Below, one piece after another: positions 20,925 to 30,710 of a stretch of 64,000 nt of DNA (its first letter is position 1; every line of letters begins with the position of its first letter). Both the position numbers and the translations under genes were made by a program. The notes beneath the pieces were generated by a model. It ran no database searches and had not been told where the DNA came from. It saw nothing but the letters and a program-made list of their open reading frames with translations. Source of the stretch: Escallonia rubra (lineage: Eukaryota; Streptophyta; Magnoliopsida; Escalloniales; Escalloniaceae); contig JAVXUO010001690.1 of the NCBI GenBank assembly GCA_033065855.1, positions 124,001-188,000 on the forward strand. The letters run 5' to 3'.

Positions 20925-22071
20925 CTTGATTTGTGTCTTCAATTATTCTTCTTGATTGAGGGGCTTGATAAGTGCCAATATGGTATACATCTCCAATTCC
21001 ATCAAGAGCAACAATCTTCTTCGCCATTTCTTTTGACGTGTATTGCATGTGACACATCTTTTTGTTGCACCTCTGGCATTTCTTCGTCACTTGTGTGTAT
21101 AATGGATCTTGACCATTTTCTCTGGACATTTCAAGTAACTCCTGTAGGTCAAAAAACATCTCCATGTTTACCCAACCTGTGTCACTCAACAAATTCTCCA
21201 CGCCAAGTTGAGGATAATAACTCGTTCGACTTTTAACAAAATCATTGTCCTTCCTAGTCATAAAAAACAACTCCCTAGGATGATTTTCAATGAAATAAGT
21301 TTTCAAAACATCAACCTTAGCTGCATATTCTTGTGGCACTATCACATCATTCTTAGCCATGAGAAAGTAATCATTACTCTCTTCTTCAAAATTTGAGAGG
21401 CTGTATAGTGGAAATGACCCAACCACATTTTCTTCTCTTAAAGAAACATCAAAGGTCATACCTGAGTTGTTCACGTTTTGACCTCCGTGAACTCTTACAT
21501 CTTTGTCAATGCTCTCATCTTCCATCCCTTCATATTGAGCATTATCATCACCATCTGTGTTCTCGCTCTCCTCTATCTTTTCAACTGGCTCTTCTCCATT
21601 TGTCAACTTGTCGTTCTCACTGGCTTTAAAAGCCTTGAACTCTTGTTCAGCCTTTGTCTCCTCTATTTCTTTAGCTTCGGATGTGGGAAACTCGTTTTCA
21701 TCCTGCATTAGAGTTTCTTCCTCGAGATGTTCACCATCTTCATTTGTGAACTCGTCTTCTTCCCAGCTTTGTACCCAATACTCCTTGGGTAAGAAGTCAC
21801 GTCTACGGTTGGAAGCAATGACCTCGATCATTTGCCAAACATCACTTGGAGATCTTACATCTCCAATGCACATCCATATCTCTGTATGGACGGCCTTCTG
21901 CAATACTCGGAGTGCCTTTTCTTCCTTCTTTTGTCGAACTCCTTTTGACAAGCTACCATGTGGTTCTTCACTGACCACATCCCACAAATCACATGATTTG
22001 AGATACAACGAAAGGACACTCCGCATTCTCACATAATTTGAGAACAACAGTTTCTCACAGCAAATATCCAT
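20920..22071 (-). CDS. Copia-type Gag (UBN2-like) with long acidic insert
   Basis: An intact 383-aa frame with ATG at 22071 and a stop beside the polypurine tract. Residues 10-90 match the copia Gag core: a SNYVRMRSVLSLYL helix, SCDLWDVV, then KKEEKALRVLQKAV and a DVWQMI segment. About residues 105-195 are very acidic (Glu/Asp-rich), unlike ordinary Gag. Near the C-terminus C-x2-C-x4-C-x-H resembles a damaged zinc knuckle. No protease, integrase or reverse transcriptase follows. It should form virus-like particles if functional; that is inferred from the family. The open frame suggests recent selection or youth. Confidence 0.7.
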   Translation of the reverse strand: MDICCEKLLFSNYVRMRSVLSLYLKSCDLWDVVSEEPHGSLSKGVRQKKEEKALRVLQKAVHTEIWMCIGDVRSPSDVWQMIEVIASNRRRDFLPKEYWVQSWEEDEFTNEDGEHLEEETLMQDENEFPTSEAKEIEETKAEQEFKAFKASENDKLTNGEEPVEKIEESENTDGDDNAQYEGMEDESIDKDVRVHGGQNVNNSGMTFDVSLREENVVGSFPLYSLSNFEEESNDYFLMAKNDVIVPQEYAAKVDVLKTYFIENHPRELFFMTRKDNDFVKSRTSYYPQLGVENLLSDTGWVNMEMFFDLQELLEMSRENGQDPLYTQVTKKCQRCNKKMCHMQYTSKEMAKKIVALDGIGDVYHIGTYQAPQSRRIIEDTNQV

Positions 22072-22140
22072 TTCGGATACTTTTTTCTACAACCGTAGTG
22101 ACTAAAACATTAACGCCACAACATCCACTAGGACCGTTGT

Positions 22141-22153
22141 GGCTCTGATACCA
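22141..22153 (-). promoter_or_regulatory. tRNA-iMet primer-binding site
   Basis: The minus strand reads TGGTATCAGAGCC, the standard complement to the 3' end of initiator-Met tRNA, three bases from the LTR end. Confidence 0.85.
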
Positions 22154-22500
22154 CTTTGTTGTAACAAATAATCACTCAAGCTCACACTTTGTTGCACTCA
22201 AACTCATACACTCACTTATATGAGGAGGACATGGAGAGAACTTGAAGAGAACACATAATATACCTTAAAAATTTTATCTCATAGTTCTTCCTCTCCTTTC
22301 ACTTGCATCATCTTACACATTTTTATAGTACTTCTAAGTAACTCCTAGACATGTAATAACTAGGGTTAATTACTCACGGCACCCCTGAGGTTTACCCTAA
22401 ATTACACACGGACCCCACTATCTTTGAAAATTACACTCAGCCCCAAAAATTTGAAATTCTTTGACGGGGTTAACGGCTGGTCATAAAAAGACCTTTCTGT

Positions 22501-22726
22501 CCTCATATATAACCACACAGTGTCTCTTGGGTTTTGGAGGGAAATCAAGAGTTGTGGCTCTCCAGACTTCGAGAGAGAGGAGAGAGGGAAGTTGGTAGGG
22601 AAGTTCTGCCGTCAAAATTGTTTCCATTTCTGGAACCCAGCGGCGAAGAAGACGACGACGACGACGACGGCAGCCCTGAACGGTGGTACTCGAGTGAAGA
22701 TCGTGGACGGTTGTGCAAACACGAAG
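22501..22726 (+). other. Probable 5' leader exon of the MULE transposase
   Basis: A GC-richer stretch with a (GAC)n run ends in AACACGAAG followed by GTATGT, a good donor. The next credible acceptor is TTACAG at 23960-23965, just before the transposase ATG. Whether the leader is coding is unclear. Confidence 0.45.
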
Positions 22727-23099
22727 GTATGTTTTCATACCCTTTTCATCTGATCGCAATCATTTGTCTAGTTTCTTCATTTTTTTGAAACTGTAATGGA
22801 TGATTTTTAACAACGAAACCCTAATTTACGTCTCTGTTCTGTTTAATCACATGCATGTTGAGTCTCTGTTGTATGTAATCATGGCATGTTGAGTGTATGG
22901 TTATTGCATGTTGAGTGCATGGTTTTTGCATGTTCAGTGTATGGTTGTTAAGAATGTTTAGTATATGATTATTGCATGTTATATGATTATTAGCAGAAAA
23001 CCCTAACTAGAGCCCTACTTAGAGCCCTAATCGAAAGCCCTAAACCGAAATCCCTAAATTGAAGCCATAATCGAAAGCCCTAAAAGCCCTAAATTGAAA

Positions 23100-23765
23100 C
23101 CCCAATTGAAAAGTCAATTGAAACCCTAATTGACTATTTAATCAAATTGAATTCCTAATCGACACTGAAATTGAAGCCCTAATTCAATTTCGTTTTCGAA
23201 ACCCAATTGACAACTCAATTGAAACCCTAATTGACTACTTAATCAAATTGAATCCCTAATCGACACTGAAATTGAAGCCCTAATTCAATTTCATTTTCGA
23301 AACCCCAATTGACAACTCAATTGAAACCCTAATTGACTACTTAATCAAATTGAATCCCTAATCGACACTGAAATTGAAGCCCTAATTCAATTTCGTTTTC
23401 GAAACCCCAATTGACAACTTAATTGAAACCCTAATTGACTACTTAATCAAATTGAATCCCTAATCGACACTGAAATTGAAGCCCTAATTCAATTTCGTCT
23501 TCGAAACCCCAATTGACAACTCAATTGAAACCCTAATTGACTACTTAATCAAATTGAATCCCTAATCGACATTGAAATTGAAGCCCTAATTCAATTTCGT
23601 CTTCGAAACCCCAATTGACAACTCAATTGAAACCCTAATTGACTACTTAATCAAATTAAATTCCTAATCGACACTGAAATTGAAGCCCTAATACAATTTC
23701 ATTTTCGAAACCCCAATTGACAACTCAATTGAAACCCTAATTGACTACTTAGTCAACTTGCCCAA
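23100..23765 (+). repeat. 102-bp tandem array in the transposase intron, about six copies
   Basis: Units recur at 23150, 23250, 23352, 23454, 23556 and 23658 and are built from sub-repeats of the words CCCTAATTCAATT and AATTGACAACTCAATTG. Upstream, 22995-23110 holds imperfect CCCTAA words. Confidence 0.9.
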
Positions 23766-23965
23766 TTAAGAACTTAAATTAAAGCCCTAATTGACACCCA
23801 AATGGAAACCCTAATAGATAACTAATTAACATACCTAATTGACAGCTTTGTGAAAGCCTTAATTGATAAATAAAATAATATTATTTCAAATTGTCAAGTT
23901 AATTACAGCCCTGTTTGACAGCTTAATTGACATCCAAGTTAACTCTCTTTGTATATACATTACAG

Positions 23966-26578
23966 AAATGCATACCCTGCTGGTCCACTACTGTAACATA
24001 GCCAGAGAGATTGAGAATGTAGATCCAGACAGATACAGTTACATGGACTTGCTAAGTGATGCAACTGAGCTATGTTTGAAAGACCTCCCCCCTAGGCTAG
24101 GTTTATGCATTGACATGTACTTCATGTTGCCTGGAACTCAGGTCAGGACTGAAATAAATTCTGATAAGGCTTTAGTGGACATGTTTGCACTATATGAGAA
24201 CTCTAAGGATATACATGTCTACTTAGAGACTGATAGGGCTGAACTTGGGGCGGTTTGTTATCCAGAACCAAGTAGTCAGGCAGCTAGAAATGAGGACTTG
24301 AATGAAGTAGAAGAAAGTGAAGGGGACAGCAGTGATGAAGAAGAAGGAAGTGAGGGGGAAATACATTTGTCCAGTGATGATTCTGATGACTTTGATTGGC
24401 AAGGAGTAGGAGTGAGTGAGAGTGATGAAGAGTCAGGGACTAATGATGAAGACACTGAGATAGATGATGATAAGCCAAGTGATGAAATGTTGTCAGAATG
24501 TGATGATGATGAAGAAACCCCCTTGTACAACAGTGATGAGAATGTAGATGTGGCAACAATAAATGTAGACAGATTTATGAGTGGGAAGTTGTTTCAACAC
24601 AAGGAAGGGGAAAAAATTGAACTGCATCAGGGTTTATTGTTTGAAGATGTAGATCATTTTAGGGCAACTTTGAAAGACTATACCATTGAGAATGGGTTTA
24701 AACTGGTGAGAGACAAGAATGAGAAGACAAGGGTGGCTGCTCATTGTGGCAGCCCTGGATGTGCCTGAAGAATACGTGCAACCAGTATCCCTTATGGCAC
24801 AACATTTAAAATTAAGAAGTGTGGCCCTGAACACACTTGTGTGATGGCCACTACTAATAAAGAAGCCAACTCCACTTGGATCTCAGAGAAGATGTTTAAA
24901 TACATTAGGGGAAATCCTAACATCAGTTTGGGTGGTCTGCAAGAATTCTTGGCTGAGACGTTTGGTGTAGACGCCCATAGAATGCGGCTGTATTGGGCCA
25001 AAAGGAAGGAACCAAAAAAAATAGAGGGGTTTCATGCTGAGTCATACAAGAAGTTGTGGAGGTATGGGCATGAAGTGATGAGGACTAACCCTGGTAGCTT
25101 GTTCAAGCTTGAAACTCAGAGGGTTAGTCCTAACTTGGATTTGCCTCACTTCCATAGGCTCTTCTTCTCATTTACAGCTATCCAAGATGGCTTTAGACAT
25201 GCTTGTAGGCCCTTTCTTGCAGTTGATGGATGTCATCTCAAGGGGCCTTTTGGAGGTGTGTTATTGGCTGCTGTGGGTCTTGATGGGAATAATGGGTTGT
25301 TCCCTGTGGCTTTTGCTGTGGTTGAGAGTGAGAACACACAAAGCTGGAGGTTTTTTCTTCATCATTTATTCAGCATAATTGGGGATGGTTCTGGAGCTAA
25401 GCCATGGGTATTTATGTCTGATGGCCAAAAGGGTATTGAGAATGCCTTAGCTGAGATCATACCACATGCAAGTCACAGGAGGTGCTGCAGGCATCTCTAC
25501 TGTAACTTCAAGGCTAAGTACCCTGGCATCAAGTTGAAAGCATATTTCTGGGCTGCTGTGAAGGCATATAATGTTGATGACTTTAACCTTGCCATGGGTC
25601 AAATGAAGGACCACTCACCAGAAGCAGCTGAGTGGTTGAGTGGGCATAGGTTAGAGAGTTGGGCTAGGCACACTTTTGACCATGCTGTTAAGAATGAGCA
25701 TGTAACTAGCAACATTGTTGAGTCCTTCAATAATTGGCTAGGGAACTTGAGAGAAAAACATGTGCTATCTTTGGTTGATACTATTAGAACTAGGTTGATG
25801 TCCAAGGTGCATGAAAGGTTTGAAAATGCTGCCTCTTGGGATGGTAAGGTAACTCCCAAGATTGTGAAAAAATGCAACCAAGCCATTGCTCAGTCTAGGC
25901 ATTGTAGCATAGTGATGTGTGCTGGGGGTACAGAATTTGAGGTGGTTGATCTTGGGAAGGTGCATGTGGTTGATCTTCAAAGGAGGAGTTGTTGTTATAT
26001 TGTATGGAATATAACTGGCATACCTTGCAAGCATGCAGCAGCATGCATCAATACTAGGAGAATGGAAGTATTAGATTTTGTGGATGTATGCTACAGCAGG
26101 GACACATACTTGAAGACCTATGGTGGGGTCATGCACCCAGTGCATGATGAGTCCCAATGGCAGCCTGCTCTAGGGGATCCCTTGCAACCTCCACCATTAA
26201 GAAGGTTGCCAGGAAGGCCAAGAAAAAAGAGGAAAAGGGCTGCTGATGAACCTGCTAAGGAAGGCAAGAGGTCATGCACCATAAAATGTGCAATTTGTAA
26301 GGAAATTGGGCACAACAAAAGGACATGTCAAAGGGCACCTGTGAGAGGCATTAGTAGGGGCACTGCTGCAGCTAGTGGCAGCCAAGCTGGTGGCAGCCAA
26401 ACTGGAGGCAATCAAGTGGGAGGCAGTCAAGTTAGCATGAATTTGGATGTAAGTATACTAACTGTGGTTTTGATTTTGGTTTACTGTGATTTAGTTTACT
26501 TTTGACTAAATGTAGTTTTGAATTTTTGAACAGGGAGGACCTGCTGTGGGGGGTCCTAGTCAAGGAACCATGCCTTAG
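23966..26578 (+). pseudogene. MuDR (MURA) transposase, one in-frame stop
   Basis: The frame opens at ATG 23968 after a TTACAG acceptor. It runs to 26448, where GTAAGT begins a short intron, and ends in exon 26534-26578 (TAG). The N-terminal 270 codons include a long acidic region and the MuDR N-terminal domain. The only interruption is TGA at 24766-24768, where the family has Trp in the C-x-W-R motif, so TGG to TGA is likely. Counting from ATG 24841, DDE residues are Asp129 (LAVDGCHLKG), Asp194 (FMSDGQKG) and Glu294 (NIVESFNNW). A SWIM-like segment ends GIPCKHA but lacks the second Cys of C-x-C. A CCHC knuckle (C-x2-C-x4-H-x4-C, GHNKRTC) precedes a Gly/Ser/Gln-rich tail. Confidence 0.9.
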
Positions 26579-27507
26579 CTGCTGCTGCTAGTGTGCATCA
26601 TTTTGTGTACATACATGGTGAAGATTCATTTTGTGAAGATCATTTTGTGAAGATTACAGAAACTGTGCAGATTCTTTTTGTGAAGCTTATCGAAGACTTT
26701 GAAAATGGTGTTGATTGCTGTGACTGAAGACAAATTTTTGAAGTTAAAGTCATAGTGGGAATAGGTTAACTGTAGGTTACAGTTAGGTTGACTACAATAT
26801 TCAAATTGTAAACTTTAGGTTTTAGTCAACATTAATGCTTTTAATCATGTTTATCAACATTTGGATGATGTAAACATTTGGATGATGTAAACTCTATTTG
26901 CACAATGTTAACATTTGGATGATGAATGATGTTATTATTGAGCTAATGTGTACTTAGTTTCAGTATGTTGCTTAAGATTGTGATCTTACTTACTTGCACA
27001 AAATGTGAAGTGTGTTAGAAGCATTGGTTAGGGCAGGTTGTGCTTGTGTTTGAGTTTGAAAATTGCAGCTGGTAGAATTTGTGCATGGTTGGAACAAGTT
27101 GTGTATTTGAATATTAATAGTCATACTTTTGAGCATTTTGGTAACTTGTTGGGGACTTGGTTTGTGTATTGTCTTGGGGATTGAATTGAGCAGGTTGTGA
27201 CCTGCATTTTGTGGTTGGACCATTTGAGCAGGTTGATTGCTTGTGGTCTTTGTGCAATGTGCACAAACCACAAGCCCCCTTAAGAAGGCATACATACTCC
27301 CTTTCCCTAGAAAATAGCTAACCAACCTCTTCACCTGCCTAGAGACTATATAACCAACATGCTCATTTCCCCAGAAAATTTCATTGCAGCCATAGATACT
27401 TCATTCAAATATCATTACATTCATTACATGAACCCTAGAAAATTCGAGAGTACCATTTCTCTCTTAAGGCTACATTGGTTGCATTACATAACCATACACC
27501 ACATTCA
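26579..27507. other. MULE region between the two convergent genes
   Basis: AT-rich, with short repeats of ATTTTGTGAAGAT (26630-26690) and CATTTGGATGATGTAAAC (26860-26925). It is probably 3' untranslated and intergenic. Confidence 0.5.
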
Positions 27508-27930
27508 TCATTTGTTAATGACAAAAACTATCATCAACATACACATCCATGATGAAATTAAAGAACTAATAACCAACATCTTCAACATTGCTTGATTAGA
27601 CTCAATTAGCTGTAATTTTTTACTCCTTTCAGCTTCATTTGCCTCAAGCAAGTGCATCCTTGATTCTTCACTGGTTTCATGCCTTTGAATTTCTTCATAA
27701 ACATCAGGTGAACAGATGATTGACCTTCCACTTGGCTTCAATGTTGCTCTATCAGGATTGCACCAACTAAACATGTTACAACCACCACTTGCACAAGTGA
27801 AGAACAAATTCCCCTTGCTTGGCTTCTCATCAGATTCAACAATTCTAAGACTTGCTCTCTTTCTACACCAGTAACTTATGTAGTTAAACCTTAGATCCAA
27901 CCATTACTCACCATTTCCTGACCTTGACAT
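27508..27930 (-). pseudogene. GRF-type zinc finger protein with C-terminal membrane anchor, one stop
   Basis: From ATG 27930 the frame reads eight codons, then TAA at 27904-27906, then 132 more codons to 27508. After the stop comes a GRF-like finger (W-C-R-K-R ... NLFFTC ... GGCN-x-FSWC), with the first Cys of the usual pair apparently changed to Tyr. A charged helix (EEIQRHETSEESR) and a hydrophobic segment of about 20 residues at the C-terminus follow. GRF fingers bind single-stranded nucleic acid in characterised proteins. The gene is convergent with the transposase inside the same MULE, a layout like mudrA/mudrB in maize MuDR, though the protein is unrelated to MURB as far as I can tell. 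Confidence 0.65.
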
Positions 27931-28279
27931 TTTTTGGTTAGAAGGGAAATAATGAAGTGAAGGAAGAAAGGGAGGAAGAAGGAGAAAGAAATGGGTCTGC
28001 AGAAGAGAAAGAGAATGAAGAAGAAGAAGAAGAAAAACCCTAAGGGGCAAGAGGGGTTTTATTCAAGAAAGGGAGGGCATTTTGGGGATGAAAAATCCAA
28101 AAAGTGAAGTGTCAGAGCATCTTTAGACGGAGTTAGGGTCTCCGTCAATTTTTTGGGGCTCCGTGAAATGCGGGTACAAACCTCAGGGGAGAGGAGTGTA
28201 ATTTTCAAAAGATAAGGGGGTCCGTGTGTAATTTAGGGTAAACCTCAGGGGGGCCGTGAGTAATTAACCCTAATAAATA

Positions 28280-28444
28280 TACCACTAAGCCACTATTTCA
28301 ACAATATAATAGCCACTGCTTCCACTAACACATAACAATAATGCACTTGTAACTTATGCACCCACTAAGACAAAACTTAATAACCCACTAACATGTCACA
28401 TTAATCACCACTCTAAAAAACTAAATCAAGTTTATTTTCCAACA
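28280..28444 (-). repeat. Continuation of the split 5' LTR
   Basis: It matches the second half of the left LTR (20748-20912) and ends CCAACA. Confidence 0.85.
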
Positions 28445-28933
28445 GTTTTATCACTGAGACGAGGAATGTTGTCTCACGTTTACGATCTTATGCTATATAT
28501 ATTTGTTATTTTTATCAACAACAAAAAAAAAAAGGACAAACACACAATGACACTTGGATACGTCTGTATCTTACCGTGCCCAAGAAAGTATTAGCAACAC
28601 TTTTAAGTCCTTCAATTAAAAAAAGTATACGAATTTAACATGACCCTACTTTTATTTAATCAATCCAGTCACAGCAAAGTCAACTAGAAATGAGTTTTCC
28701 AACTACGTCACCGGATTCTAGTTTAAAGAGCATGTATCTCGCCGTGGCCAGCAGAGGTGTTCCCATTGGCAACTGGCAAGCTTCATAGTTTAAAAGTCTT
28801 TCAATTACACCTTCACCGGATTAAATCTGCAAGCATCGCCTTCCATCTCCACCTGCAATCATCAAGTTCTCTTGTTTGAAAGGGAAAGGCAAAGGCAAGG
28901 GCAAGGGCAGTACTGTCGAGTTCTATCTCCAGC
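28445..28933. other. Intergenic; probable promoter and 5'UTR of the next gene
   Basis: The last 80 bases become purine-rich, with a GGGAAAGGCAAAGGCAAGG run just before the ATG at 28934. No other feature. Confidence 0.35.
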
Positions 28934-30305
28934 ATGCTGGGCATCAACTGCAAGAATCTGATGATCAGAGATGTAAGGAGTTGGCCGCGCCGTGAGGCCC
29001 ATCACCAGCCTTACCTCAGCCTCGGCCGTGGCTGCTACTCACTTGCAGAAAGAGAGTTTGGAGGGAGAAGATTGATACCCTCTGTCAGTTTGGCCAGACC
29101 TGTTGCCACATCTTTTGTCATAGCCGGCGAAAAGAATCCTCAGCCTCATCGTGACAGCAATAACCAGCGAGGTCCCTCTCCAAACAACGGTGAGTTCACT
29201 GGCCTTAGATCGGATTATTAGTTTTGATCCTCCTTGCTCCTTTCAAGATTCATCCACTGGGTGGAATCTTAGCGCTAGTAAGTTGCAAACACAGTAAGTC
29301 CATTCCAGATAAGGGTGAGTTGAGTTCTCAGACATCTTTCATTTCTATCTCTCTCTCTCTCTCTCAATTTTTGGCAACTTCGAATTTTTTTTGCGAATTG
29401 TTATGAATTTTTTTAGAAGCCAAACTGAGTTGAACAGAAAGAGTGACAAAAATCGTGAAATAGAAAGTGTGTATTTTTTGTACCAAAAAAAGAAAGTGTG
29501 TGAATTTTGATGGTCCACCCTCCACATGGCAATTGGCTACTAGTAGATTGCCACTAGCAGAACAAGTAAGTATTTACTGCTGTGTAGCAATATCAGTGGT
29601 TCCTAGGATCCTAATCCAGGGTTCCTACCTGAGTTCGAATTCTGCCCGCCGCAGTTGTGGGTGGCAAACTCAGCTCTCCCTGCACGCGCTCTACACAAGG
29701 GTCCTTGTGTGCTTCGGCCCCGACATAGGTGCGAAAATTGGGGGTTCAGATATATGTGACGGCCTTGTAGGTCCCGAGGCGCAATACTCTCTGCTCGTTA
29801 TATAAGAGCCTTACGGTCCAGCTTTTTTTCGACAAAAAAAAAATATATATCTACGTTGTAACAGTTTTAGGATAAAATAATCTGATTCAAATTATTTTCG
29901 CTGTTGTAAATGGATATATGTTGTTCCTGAAAATATTGCCACTACTAATATTTTTGCCGTTACTAAAAGTTGTACCGTAAATTACTCAGTAGAATTAGAT
30001 GAACCCTTAAACTGATTTACTGTTTACGTCTTTCTTTGTATCTTTGGTTGATTGCTATTTTTTTCGGTAAATAATGGGTTGATGACTTGATGGCTATGCT
30101 GCAATGGTGGTTCCGTTCAAAGTTTTCTCTGGTATGTGTGTTAATGTGATTCCGTGCAGATGCTTCGATCATTCCCCAAGGACAAGGAGGGTACAAATTT
30201 TTTGGTAGTGGTGGACCGACAGTTGGGGGAAGCGCCAATTATCAAGAAGGTAAAGATCGTTATTCACGCATGTTTGTTCTCCGGGGCTTTTGCACCATTC
30301 GATGA
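28934..30305 (+). CDS. Hypothetical two-exon gene, Gly-rich C-terminal part
   Basis: Exon 1 is 28934-29189 (ATG, ends in phase 1 before GTGAGT) and exon 2 is 30160-30305 after a GTGCAG acceptor. They join in frame to about 133 aa. The N-terminus is rich in Arg, Ser and hydrophobics and low in acid, which could be an organelle-targeting peptide. The middle holds PSVSLARPVATSF, and exon 2 encodes IPQGQGGYKFFGSGGPT. The 3' end is uncertain: a GTAAAG at 30250 could be another donor. A SINE sits in the intron. I do not recognise the family. Confidence 0.4.
29581..29843 (+). mobile_element. tRNA-derived SINE in an intron
   Basis: Pol III internal promoter boxes are visible: A-box-like TAGCAATATCAGTGG at 29585-29599 and B-box-like GAGTTCGAATTC at 29631-29642, about 45 bp apart. 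The element ends in an A-run (29834-29843). No clear flanking duplication was found, so the 5' limit is approximate. Confidence 0.5.
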
Positions 30306-30710
30306 GTGATCAGAATGAACGAGAAAATATTCGTTATAACGATTATAAGTATATGTGGTATAGTAGCTGGATCATGTCTAATAGAGAAATTCTCAGACAA
30401 TAGAGGTCATGGTTTTATTATATGCTCATTTTATCTGTCAATTACACCACATCATCACCGTCAGGGACACATTAAAATTTCTTCAAACTAAAAGACTAAC
30501 TACATTTTTCTGTAATGCCCAAAAAGTCCAAAAAAAACGTCTATGATTTTGAAAACAAACAAACAAAAGGATCAAGAAAATTCATTACTTCTACCTTTGC
30601 ATTAGATAACTGGGTTCTACGTACACTGCTAGTAATTCCAACTAATGAATTATCAGGCAGGCGCTGAGTAAGTTTTTCACTGCTGTACGTAGGGATTACT
30701 GTTGTCAAGG
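30306..30710. other. Intergenic, nothing recognised
   Basis: AT-rich, without domain-bearing frames. Confidence 0.35.

Larger units (their letters stand above)
22363..28270 (+). mobile_element. MuDR-type MULE (5.9 kb) inserted in the LTR
   Basis: The terminal inverted repeats start GGGTTAATTACTCACGGC on both sides and match for about 75 bp (to AAAATTACACTC). The 9-bp target duplications are TAATAACTA (22354-22362) and TAATAAATA (28271-28279); the intact left LTR has TAATAAATA, so the first copy took one A-to-C change. Nine bases is the MULE hallmark. Inside are a plus-strand transposase gene and a minus-strand GRF-domain gene, both with a single nonsense codon. Confidence 0.9.
20541..28444 (-). 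mobile_element. Gag-only non-autonomous LTR retrotransposon, split by a nested MULE
   Basis: The left LTR is 20541-20912 (372 bp, TGTTGTAA...CCAACA). The right LTR is 22157-22362 plus 28280-28444, 371 bp once the MULE is removed. The primer-binding site (22153-22141 on the minus strand, TGGTATCAGAGCC) adjoins the right LTR, and a polypurine tract adjoins the left one, so the element runs on the minus strand and the right LTR is its 5' LTR. The original size was about 2.0 kb. The LTRs differ at roughly nine sites by eye, so insertion is fairly recent. No pol is present; it would need enzymes from a relative. I could not find matching 5-bp target duplications. Confidence 0.85.

Noticed and set aside
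22985-23780. CCCTAA words resembling plant telomere repeat or a CRISPR-like array
   Set aside because: The words are imperfect and belong to 102-bp tandem units inside a MULE intron. There are no unique spacers, and CRISPR arrays are not expected in plant nuclear DNA.
20536-28449. 5-bp target duplication for the gag-only LTR element
   Set aside because: Flanks AGATT and GTTTT do not match, so none is claimed; a rearrangement or mutation may have removed it.
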